Shown here: positions 57,445 to 64,000 of the stretch, piece by piece
Numbering within the stretch: the stretch's first letter is position 1
Layout: every line of letters starts with the position of its first letter
NCBI RefSeq assembly: GCF_014268805.2
Contig: NZ_JABWRF020000001.1
Location: 620,001 to 684,000 of the forward strand
Length of the DNA: 64,000 nt
Origin: Pseudomonas farsensis
GTDB taxonomy: Bacteria > Pseudomonadota > Gammaproteobacteria > Pseudomonadales > Pseudomonadaceae
Direction of reading: 5' to 3'
The notes under the pieces: generated by a model
Seen by the model: only the letters and a program-made list of their open reading frames with translations
Databases searched by the model: none
What the model was told of the DNA's origin: nothing
Program-made: the position numbers and the translations under genes

Positions 57445-57469
57445 TGCGAATGAGAAATGCTCGCAATGG
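57445..57469 (-). promoter_or_regulatory. Candidate Fur box of the fecI-like gene
   Basis: TGCGAATGAGAAATGCTCGC on the plus strand (57445-57464) resembles the Fur boxes of pseudomonad fecI genes (AATGAGAATGATTCGC type), with outer TGCGA/TCGCA dyad arms. Iron repression of the unit is therefore likely, although the match is imperfect. Confidence 0.5.
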
Positions 57470-57629
57470 TAGTGCTGGCGGATGAATACTGCAATCGGCA
57501 CCGACAAACTGTCGTGGTTGCCGGGTGGCCAGAACGTGCTGCTATTAAAAGGCGATTCGCAACACCTCGCGTTCTTGCTGAAGAACAGTGGGTGCAGTCC
57601 ACGGTGCGTGCTGAACTGCGCCCGCAGCT

Positions 57630-58007
57630 TCAGCCTTGTGGGTGAACAAAATGATCAATGAAATTCTTGCCCCAGTAGTTGTTGGGTTGCAGCTCCAGCT
57701 CCCACCGGCTGGGGGGTTCGTCGTCATAATGCTGTGCCATGACGAACCACTCGTTGAACCCTGCGATACCTACCCAAGCGACCAGCCAGCCATTAGGCTT
57801 GCCGTTATTCTGATTGGGCTCCGGTATATCCGCTGAAAGCATCACAACCAGTGGTTGGCCGCTATTTTTCAGATCATCCAGGTTCCTGTACTCGCGGTGA
57901 ACGACACCGAGGAGCTTGTGGGCCAGTTTGATTTCAAGGGTGTTGCCAGGCGGTAGTGCCGATGGGTCAGCGCAGCTGATCACCATTTCCATGTCGTGCA
58001 TAGGCAT
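57630..58007 (-). CDS. Hypothetical protein, 125 residues
   Basis: Not recognised. A soluble, Trp- and Asn/Pro-rich protein with no signal peptide or membrane helix; notable segments are GNTLEIKLAHKLLGVVHREY, GWLVAWVGIAGFNEWFVMAQ and a C-terminal NYWGKNFIDHFVHPQG. A good ribosome binding site (AAAGGAG, 8 nt spacing) supports translation. It is divergent from mqo and has no operon partner. Confidence 0.7.
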   Translation of the reverse strand: MPMHDMEMVISCADPSALPPGNTLEIKLAHKLLGVVHREYRNLDDLKNSGQPLVVMLSADIPEPNQNNGKPNGWLVAWVGIAGFNEWFVMAQHYDDEPPSRWELELQPNNYWGKNFIDHFVHPQG

Positions 58008-58144
58008 ATTGGTAACTCCTTTGGTCAGGGAGTTTGAGCATAAAGTGGCTGCGGCAATGGCCGTCGGTAGTTATCTACCACCTCCTTCCCGGTCTGTTGG
58101 CTCGCTCCTGAGACAACCTGCCGCGTTGCCTGTCGGGGCGGAAT

Positions 58145-58172
58145 TTGTTTGTGCTGGCAATTCGGTTACAAT
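58145..58172 (+). promoter_or_regulatory. Candidate mqo promoter
   Basis: -35 TTGTTT (58145-58150) and -10 TACAAT (58167-58172), spacer 16 bp, leaving a ~155-nt leader before the mqo ATG. Nothing else was recognised in the 328-bp intergenic stretch 58008-58335. Confidence 0.45.
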
Positions 58173-58335
58173 CCGCCGCGAAACGTTTCAGCCATCAGTC
58201 AATTCGACAAAAGGCTGTGGCGTTTTCTGGTTCTCTGGCTGCCGAACAATGACCACAACAAGCCTGCGCTGAAGAACATGGAAATACCGGGCTAGCCACA
58301 GGCCCATCCTCCGTTCTACACACTGGATACGATCA

Positions 58336-59973
58336 ATGTTCAAGAAAGCTGGCAAAACCTTGCTGGGCATGGCTGTTGCGGCGAGCTTCATGCACGCCCA
58401 CGCCGAAGAGACCAAAAAAGTAGACGTGCTGCTGGTCGGTGGCGGCATCATGAGTTCCACCCTGGCTGTCTGGCTGCATGAGCTGGAGCCAAGCTGGTCG
58501 ATGGAGATGGTCGAGCGCCTCGACGGCGTCGCCGAAGAAAGCTCCAACGGCTGGAACAACGCAGGTACCGGCCACTCCGCGCTGGCCGAGCTGAACTACA
58601 CCCCGATGGACAAAGACGGCAACGTCAACATCTCCAAGGCCATCGAGATCAACGAGTCGTTCCAGATTTCGCGCCAGTTCTGGGCCTGGCAGGTTCGCCA
58701 GGGCGTGCTGAAGAACCCGCACTCGTTCATCAATACCACCCCGCACATGAGCTTCGTCTGGGGCGATGACAACATCAGCTTCCTGAAGAAGCGTTACGAC
58801 GCGCTGCAAGCCAGCCCGCTGTTCCGCCCGATGCAGTTCTCCGAGGACCACGCGCAGATCGCCAAGTGGGTCCCGTTGATGATGGAAGGCCGCGACCCGA
58901 ACCAGAAGCTGGCTGTGACCTGGACGCCAATCGGCACCGACGTCAACTTCGGTGAGATCACCCGCCAGTTCGTCGGCCACCTGAAGACCCAGAAGAACTT
59001 CGACCTGAAGCTGTCCAGCGAAGTGCAGGACATCACCCGCAACGAAGACGGCTCCTGGCACGTCGAGTACAAGAACCTGAAAGATGGCACCGAGTCTGCC
59101 ACCGACGCCAAGTTCCTGTTCATCGGTGCCGGCGGCGGCGCGCTGAAACTGCTGCAAAAATCCGGTATCCCTGAAGCCAAGGAATACGCAGGCTTCCCGG
59201 TTGGCGGCTCGTTCCTGGTGACCGAGAACCCGACTGTTGCCATGCAGCACATGGCCAAGGCCTACGGCATTGCCTCCACTGGCGCGCCACCCATGTCGGT
59301 ACCGCACCTGGACACCCGCGTGCTGGACGGCAAGCGCGTGATTCTGTTTGGCCCATTCGCCACCTTCTCGACCAAGTTCCTGAAGAACGGCTCGTACCTG
59401 GACCTGCTGAGCAGCACCACGATGCACAACGTATGGCCTATGACCAAGGTCGGCGTCGAGCAGTACCCGCTGGTGGAATACCTCGCTGGCCAGCTGATGC
59501 TGTCGGATGACGACCGCTTCGAAGCCCTGCGCACCTACTTCCCGAACGCCAAGAAAGAAGACTGGCGCCTGTGGCAGGCCGGTCAGCGCGTGCAGATCAT
59601 CAAGCGTGACGAAGAGAAGGGCGGCGTGCTGAAACTGGGCACCGAAGTGGTTGCGTCCCAGGACCGTACCATTGCTGGCCTGCTGGGTGCCTCGCCAGGC
59701 GCCTCGACCGCAGCCCCGATCATGCTCAACGTGCTTGAGACTGTGTTCAAGGAAAAGGTTGCTACCCCAGAGTGGCAAGCCAAGATCAAAGAGATCGTGC
59801 CGAGCTATGGCACCAAGCTCAATGATTCGGCAGCCGCTACGCAGAAAGAGTGGAACTACACCGCTGAAGTGCTGCAGCTGGAGAAACCGCCGGTCATCGA
59901 CCAGAGCGTCGGCACCAGCGTTGCGCCAAGCGCACCTGTCGAAAGCAAGCCTGCCAACGACATGGCGCTGTAA
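58336..59973 (+). CDS. mqo: Malate:quinone oxidoreductase with signal-like N-terminus
   Basis: A 545-residue FAD enzyme that oxidises malate and passes electrons to quinone. The dinucleotide-binding motif [19 protein letters not shown] and the [20 protein letters not shown] signature are strong. The first ~24 residues ([20 protein letters not shown], then AEE) look like a Sec signal peptide, unlike cytoplasmic Mqo of enterics, and no in-frame ATG occurs close to the FAD motif to exclude it. The C-terminal ~45 residues ([17 protein letters not shown]) are low-complexity. A terminator follows. Confidence 0.93.
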   Translation: MFKKAGKTLLGMAVAASFMHAHAEETKKVDVLLVGGGIMSSTLAVWLHELEPSWSMEMVERLDGVAEESSNGWNNAGTGHSALAELNYTPMDKDGNVNISKAIEINESFQISRQFWAWQVRQGVLKNPHSFINTTPHMSFVWGDDNISFLKKRYDALQASPLFRPMQFSEDHAQIAKWVPLMMEGRDPNQKLAVTWTPIGTDVNFGEITRQFVGHLKTQKNFDLKLSSEVQDITRNEDGSWHVEYKNLKDGTESATDAKFLFIGAGGGALKLLQKSGIPEAKEYAGFPVGGSFLVTENPTVAMQHMAKAYGIASTGAPPMSVPHLDTRVLDGKRVILFGPFATFSTKFLKNGSYLDLLSSTTMHNVWPMTKVGVEQYPLVEYLAGQLMLSDDDRFEALRTYFPNAKKEDWRLWQAGQRVQIIKRDEEKGGVLKLGTEVVASQDRTIAGLLGASPGASTAAPIMLNVLETVFKEKVATPEWQAKIKEIVPSYGTKLNDSAAATQKEWNYTAEVLQLEKPPVIDQSVGTSVAPSAPVESKPANDMAL

Positions 59974-60007
59974 GCCAGACCGCTTGCCGGGTTCGCCCGG
60001 CAACACC

Positions 60008-60046
60008 AGCCACGAGTGCTGCCTGCGGCGGCCTCGTGGCTTTTTT
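60008..60046 (+). terminator. Terminator after mqo
   Basis: AGCCACGAG (60008-60016) and CTCGTGGCT (60033-60041) followed by five more Ts. Confidence 0.9.
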
Positions 60047-60074
60047 GTGGGCGATTCCCGGTTCGCTTTTGCTT

Positions 60075-60189
60075 GTGTAGGAGCGGCCTTGTGTCGCGAA
60101 GGGGCGCGCAGCGGCCCCGGCAATCTTGCGTATGGCCGCGATTTTGGGGCCGCTGCGCGCCCCTTCGCGACACAAGGCCGCTCCTACAC
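60075..60189. repeat. Perfect 44-bp inverted REP pair
   Basis: Arms 60075-60118 and 60146-60189 are exactly complementary over 44 bp, with a 27-nt loop. The core is GTAGGAGCGGCCTTGTGTCG. It lies between the convergent mqo and arsR-type genes. Confidence 0.95.
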
Positions 60190-60224
60190 CAACAGTGATC
60201 GCGCCCAGACACGACTGCGCAGCG

Positions 60225-60524
60225 TCAGTGCTGGCGCAACACACACTCAAGCAAACCGGGAAAACGCACATCGAGAATATCGCTACGCAGCGAGTTCATG
60301 TGCGTGGTGCCGACGTTGCGGGTGTACACCAGCCCCGCCTCACGCAGCACGCGGAAGTGGTGGGACATGCTCGATTTCGGCCGGCCGCCGTCCAGCTCGC
60401 CGCAGCTGGCTTCGGCAACGCCTGCCAGGCGTCGGACGATGTCCAGGCGTACGGGGTCGCTCAAGGCGTAGAGCAGGCGCTCCAGGGAGAGGTGTTCGGG
60501 GGAGGGGTGGGTATAGGCTCGCAT
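60225..60524 (-). CDS. ArsR-family transcriptional regulator
   Basis: A 99-residue winged-helix repressor (LLYALSDPVRLDIVRRLAG; SSMSHHFRVLREAGLVYTRN). There is a Cys in EASCGELDGG at the position where metalloregulators carry CxC, but only one cysteine is present, so metal sensing is doubtful. The start at 60524 (MRAYTHPSP) or ATG 60533. Divergent from xenA over a 75-84-bp gap, which suggests control of xenA. Confidence 0.9.
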   Translation of the reverse strand: MRAYTHPSPEHLSLERLLYALSDPVRLDIVRRLAGVAEASCGELDGGRPKSSMSHHFRVLREAGLVYTRNVGTTHMNSLRSDILDVRFPGLLECVLRQH

Positions 60525-60560
60525 GCCGCACATGATAACGGGGTTTACCAAATTGCCATA

Positions 60561-60578
60561 GTTCGAATATGATCGAAC
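60561..60578. promoter_or_regulatory. Candidate operator between arsR-type and xenA genes
   Basis: GTTCGA (60561-60566), 6 nt, TCGAAC (60573-60578): a perfect dyad in the only intergenic space of the divergent pair. A TATGAT -10-like hexamer overlaps it (60568-60573). Confidence 0.55.
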
Positions 60579-60608
60579 AATCGTATTCAACCCATCCCTG
60601 GAGTTCCC

Positions 60609-61700
60609 ATGTCTGCATTGTTCCAGCCCTACACCCTCAAAGATGTGACCCTGCGCAACCGCATTGCGATCCCGCCGATGTGTCAGTACATGGCCGAAGA
60701 TGGCCTGATCAACGACTGGCACCATGTGCACCTGGCCGGCCTGGCCCGTGGTGGCGCTGGTCTTGTGGTGGTCGAGGCGACGGCCGTGGCACCGGAAGGC
60801 CGTATTACCCCCGGTTGCGCCGGTATCTGGAGCGACGCCCACGCCCAGGCTTTCGTGCCGGTGGTGCAGGCAATCAAGGCAGCCGGCTCGGTGCCGGGTA
60901 TCCAGATCGCCCACGCCGGGCGCAAGGCCAGCGCCAACCGCCCTTGGGAAGGTGACGACCACATTGGCGCCGATGACCCTCGCGGTTGGGAAACCATCGC
61001 ACCGTCGGCAATTGCCTTTGGTGCCAACCTGCCGAAAGTGCCACGGGCAATGACCCTGGATGACATCGCCCGGGTCAAGCAGGACTTCGTCGACGGCGCG
61101 CGCCGCGCCCGTGATGCCGGCTTCCAGTGGATCGAGCTGCACTTTGCCCACGGCTACCTGGGCCAGAGCTTCTTCTCCGAGCACTCCAACCAGCGCACCG
61201 ACGCCTACGGCGGCAGCTTCGAAAACCGCATTCGCTTCCTGCTCGAAACCCTCGCCGCGGTGCGTGAGGTCTGGCCTGAGCATCTGCCGCTGACTGCGCG
61301 GTTTGGGGTGCTGGAGTATGACGGGCGCGATGAGCAGACCCTGCAAGAGTCCATCGACCTGGCGCGCCGCTTCAAGGCCGGTGGCCTGGACCTGCTCAGC
61401 GTCAGCGTCGGCTTTACCATTCCTGAAACCAACATCCCTTGGGGCCCGGCGTTCATGGGGCCGATTGCCGAACGGGTGCGCCGTGAAGCAAGCCTGCCGG
61501 TGACCTCGGCCTGGGGCTTCGGTACGCCGCAACTGGCTGAAGGCGCGTTGCAGGCCAACCAGCTAGACCTGGTGTCGGTAGGCCGCGCGCACCTGGCCGA
61601 CCCGCACTGGCCATACGTTGCCGCCAAGGAACTGGGTGTCGACAAAGCTTCCTGGACGCTGCCGGCGCCGTATGCGCATTGGCTTGAGCGTTATCGCTGA
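60609..61700 (+). CDS. xenA: Xenobiotic reductase A (Old Yellow Enzyme family)
   Basis: A 363-residue FMN-dependent ene reductase. IPPMCQYMAEDG contains the redox-tuning Cys25 of XenA/YqjM-type enzymes, and GIQIAHAGRKAS carries a substrate-binding histidine. HFAHGYLGQSFFSEHSN and VSVGRAHLADP are also conserved. It closely resembles the P. putida XenA as recalled. It reduces activated C=C bonds and nitro compounds with NAD(P)H. Confidence 0.95.
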   Translation: MSALFQPYTLKDVTLRNRIAIPPMCQYMAEDGLINDWHHVHLAGLARGGAGLVVVEATAVAPEGRITPGCAGIWSDAHAQAFVPVVQAIKAAGSVPGIQIAHAGRKASANRPWEGDDHIGADDPRGWETIAPSAIAFGANLPKVPRAMTLDDIARVKQDFVDGARRARDAGFQWIELHFAHGYLGQSFFSEHSNQRTDAYGGSFENRIRFLLETLAAVREVWPEHLPLTARFGVLEYDGRDEQTLQESIDLARRFKAGGLDLLSVSVGFTIPETNIPWGPAFMGPIAERVRREASLPVTSAWGFGTPQLAEGALQANQLDLVSVGRAHLADPHWPYVAAKELGVDKASWTLPAPYAHWLERYR

Positions 61701-61738
61701 GGCTGGCAGGGGCCGCAGTTGATCGCGCGCGCTTGAGC

Positions 61739-62626
61739 TCATACCCCCGCAAACAGCGCCCGCGCCTCATCGAAGCACTGCTCGGCCAGCGCCGAGCGTG
61801 GCTCGCTGCGGCGCAGCACCAGCCCCACCGGGCTGTGGATGGTGGCATCGAGGATGGGCAGCATGCGCATGTGCTCGCTCAAGTCTTCGAGCCCGCAATT
61901 GAGCGGCATGATCGCGCAGCACACGCCGGTATTGATGGCCTGGATCAGTTGGAAGGTCGAGTCGCTTTCCAGCACCGCGTTGGGCGCAAGGCTGCGGCTG
62001 CGGAAACTCAGGTCCAGCGACTGGCGGTAGTGCATGCCCTTGCTCAGCAGGCCCAACGGCAAGTCGCCGAGCTGGTCCCAGTTGAGGCTTTCAGTGTCGA
62101 AGGCAAAGTGCCGGGTATCGTGCAGCAGGCCCATGGTGGTGGTGCCCAGTTCAATTACCTCGAAGAAGCTGGCGTTGACCTGGTCGAGGTAGCAGATGCC
62201 TAGGTCAAGCTGGTTGCGGCTGAGCGCATCCATGATCTGCTCGGTACTGTGGGAGCTGAGCTGAAACTGCAAACCCGGGTATTTCTCGCGCAGCGGCAGC
62301 AGCAGTTGCATGGGGTTGAAACTGGCCAGCGGCACCGTGCCCAGGCGCAGGCTGCCGACCACCTGGCCCCTGCAACTGGCCGCCTCGGCCTGCAGCCCAT
62401 CGTGGGCGGCGAGCAGGGTGCGCGCCCAGGCCAGAATGCGCTCTCCCGCTTCGGTAAAACCCTCGAAGCGCTGGCCGCGCTGGACCAGCACCAGGTCCAG
62501 TTCTTCCTCAAGGTTACGCAGGCGCATCGACAGTGTCGGCTGGGTGATGTGGCACAGCGCCGCCGCCTGGCCGAAGTGGCGGGTCTGGTCGAGGGCGATA
62601 AGGAACTTGAGTTGCTTGATATCCAT
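61739..62626 (-). CDS. LysR-type transcriptional regulator
   Basis: A 295-residue LysR regulator. The N-terminal helix-turn-helix (KQLKFLIALDQTRHFGQAAA, CHITQPTLSMRLRNLEEELD) is followed by a two-lobe effector domain (~90-290). The start at 62626 is chosen from the family pattern. Convergent with xenA, so its target is probably elsewhere. Confidence 0.93.
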   Translation of the reverse strand: MDIKQLKFLIALDQTRHFGQAAALCHITQPTLSMRLRNLEEELDLVLVQRGQRFEGFTEAGERILAWARTLLAAHDGLQAEAASCRGQVVGSLRLGTVPLASFNPMQLLLPLREKYPGLQFQLSSHSTEQIMDALSRNQLDLGICYLDQVNASFFEVIELGTTTMGLLHDTRHFAFDTESLNWDQLGDLPLGLLSKGMHYRQSLDLSFRSRSLAPNAVLESDSTFQLIQAINTGVCCAIMPLNCGLEDLSEHMRMLPILDATIHSPVGLVLRRSEPRSALAEQCFDEARALFAGV

Positions 62627-62801
62627 GGTGCGGCCTGGAAGTGCTGGGTAGGTTGACCTTAACCAACTCCAGGCCGGCGCGATAGAGCGCATTGATCAGC
62701 TGGTTCGGGATATCTATGGGATGGAGCAGCCGGCGCCCTGGCGTTGGCCGTATCGCCGCAGGGGCATTGCGGTGATCGTCAGGTTTGCCGCACGGCGCTG
62801 T

Positions 62802-63689
62802 TCAACTCAACACATGCTCCACCGCCACCCACACCGGCGGCAGCGGCTCGTGCCCCAGCGCGGCCAGCACGTCACGTTCGATGGTGCGCACCATGGCATC
62901 GGTCGGCAGGTCGTTTTCATCGCGCCCGAACGGGTCTTCCAGCTCGTTGCCAATCGCATCCAGGCCAAAGAAGGTGTAGCTCACCAAGGTGGTAAACAAG
63001 GGCGCCAACCACCCAAGAGGCTCGGCCAGGGCAAATGGTAGCAGCAGGCAGAAGATATAAATGGTGCGGTGCAGCAGCAGGGTATAGGGGAACGGCAGCG
63101 GCGTGCCTTTGATCCGCTCGCACGTGGCCTGCACCTGGGCCAGCCCGCTCAGGCGCTGCTCCAGCTGGGTGTAGCGCAGGTCGCCGATGGGCAGTTGCGC
63201 GCACTGCCGGCCGACCTCGCGCAGAATGCTGTCGCAGACATTGTGCACGCTGATGCATTGCGCATCGTCCAGCCATGGTTTGGCGGCCTGCAGTTCGTCT
63301 TCGTTGCGCAGTTTGGCGTTCAGCGCGTGGGCAAAGCCGCACAGGCTGCGCAGCAGTTGCCCGCGCAGCTGTTCGTCGGCAATCACCACGCTCTGGCGGG
63401 TGAACGAACGCACCTCGACGATCATCTGGCCCCAGGCCTTGCGGCCTTCCCACCAGCGGTCGTAGCAGGCGTTGTTGCGAAAGCTCATGAAAATCGACAG
63501 CGACAGGCCGAGCAGGGTGAACGGGGTGGCGCTGACCGGGTAGAACAGCGCGGGGTAGTGCCGCTCGACCAGCACGATCAGCGCTGCCAGCAAGGTCACC
63601 CCGAGGCAGCGCAGGGCGATGCGCTTGATGATCGACCCTTTGAGGGTGAACAGCACACGCAGCATGTCGGTGTGGGGCGTGACGATCAC
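62802..63689 (-). CDS. Bestrophin-family membrane protein (YneE-like)
   Basis: A 295-residue protein of the bestrophin/RFP-TM fold. Hydrophobic helices occur near LGVTLLAALIVLVERHYPAL and TPFTLLGLSLSIFMSFRNNA, and the conserved DRWWEGRKAWGQMI and DPFGRDENDLPTD segments are present. Bacterial members are ion channels. It starts at a GTG 3 bp after the moaA stop, so it is cotranscribed with moaA. Confidence 0.92.
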   Translation of the reverse strand: MIVTPHTDMLRVLFTLKGSIIKRIALRCLGVTLLAALIVLVERHYPALFYPVSATPFTLLGLSLSIFMSFRNNACYDRWWEGRKAWGQMIVEVRSFTRQSVVIADEQLRGQLLRSLCGFAHALNAKLRNEDELQAAKPWLDDAQCISVHNVCDSILREVGRQCAQLPIGDLRYTQLEQRLSGLAQVQATCERIKGTPLPFPYTLLLHRTIYIFCLLLPFALAEPLGWLAPLFTTLVSYTFFGLDAIGNELEDPFGRDENDLPTDAMVRTIERDVLAALGHEPLPPVWVAVEHVLS

Positions 63690-63692
63690 GGC

Positions 63693-64000
63693 TCAGCCGC
63701 CGGTCATGTTCATGAAGCGCAGAATCTGCACCTCGCCGCCGACCTCGAAGTGGTGCCGGTAGGGCTTCAAGTGCATTGCATCGCGGATGGCGCTTTCGAG
63801 CCGTGCCGGGTCGTCGGGGTGTTCGCGCAGCACCTGCTTGAGGTCTGCCGAATGCTCGTTGCCCAGGCACAGCAACAAGCGGCCCTCGACGGTCAGGCGC
63901 ACGCGGTTGCAGGTGGCGCAAAAATTGTGGCTGTGCGGCGAGATGAAGCCAACCCGGGTGGTCGGTGCTTCGGCCAGACGCCAGTAGCGCGCCGGGCCCT
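63693..64000 (-). CDS. moaA: GTP 3',8-cyclase MoaA, C-terminal part (partial)
   Basis: Only the last ~102 residues lie in the window; the gene continues past 64000. The second [4Fe-4S] cluster motif ([20 protein letters not shown]) and the terminal GQ/GG-type tail (MNMTGG) are diagnostic of MoaA, the first enzyme of molybdopterin synthesis. It would supply cofactor for enzymes like the oxidoreductase at 4127-6235. Confidence 0.95.
   Translation of the reverse strand, partial: GPARYWRLAEAPTTRVGFISPHSHNFCATCNRVRLTVEGRLLLCLGNEHSADLKQVLREHPDDPARLESAIRDAMHLKPYRHHFEVGGEVQILRFMNMTGG

Overview
The window is GC-rich chromosomal DNA from a gammaproteobacterium of the Pseudomonas putida group. The evidence is the gene content and order (ruvCAB-ybgC-tolQRAB-oprL-cpoB-queEC, dapA-bamC-purC), the protein sequences (OprL, XenA, OprD-type porin, Mqo) and the many intergenic REP-like palindromes. 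Most of it is core housekeeping DNA. No prophage, insertion sequence, CRISPR array or plasmid gene was seen.

Layout. 1-8.2 kb: ybaK, phzF-like gene, an ABC ATPase overlapping argF on the minus strand, a divergent molybdopterin oxidoreductase, grxD, initiator tRNA-Met and dinB with a LexA box. This block is bracketed by two ~300 bp composite repeats in opposite orientation. 8.5-16.2 kb: a lipoprotein, proS, an OprD-family porin, a HIT protein, slyX, a membrane/cold-shock fusion protein, a Dps-like protein, a ribbon-helix-helix protein and an FmdB-type zinc ribbon. 16.3-28.3 kb: aspS, yebC, ruvCAB, then the Tol-Pal envelope operon and the queuosine genes queE and queC, followed by tRNA-Lys. 28.6-41.1 kb: the main accessory region, a type I secretion locus. 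A 1677-residue RTX protein lies upstream of its ABC/HlyD/TolC exporter genes on the minus strand, and a second 908-residue RTX protein converges on them. 41.4-53.3 kb: a DUF945 protein, nadA, a BepA-type protease, a TusA-like protein, a PerM-type membrane protein, bcp and gcvR, dapA-bamC-MBL hydrolase-purC, tRNA-Ser and a small YhfL-like lipoprotein. 53.3-57.5 kb: a FecI/FecR/TonB-receptor iron uptake unit. 57.6-64 kb: an orphan gene, an mqo with a signal-like N-terminus, an ArsR-type regulator divergent from xenA, a LysR regulator, a bestrophin and the 3' part of moaA.

Functional themes are translation quality control (YbaK, ProRS with editing insert, AspRS), DNA repair (DinB, RuvABC), envelope integrity (Tol-Pal, BamC, BepA, OprD), iron and redox (FecIRA, GrxD, Bcp, Dps) and type I secretion. 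The strongest candidates for something not routinely described are the two-substrate RTX secretion locus, two related families of ~240-300 bp palindromic composite repeats, and the Mqo with an apparent secretion signal. Gene boundaries are inferred from reading frames, start context and family resemblance recalled from memory; no database search was run.
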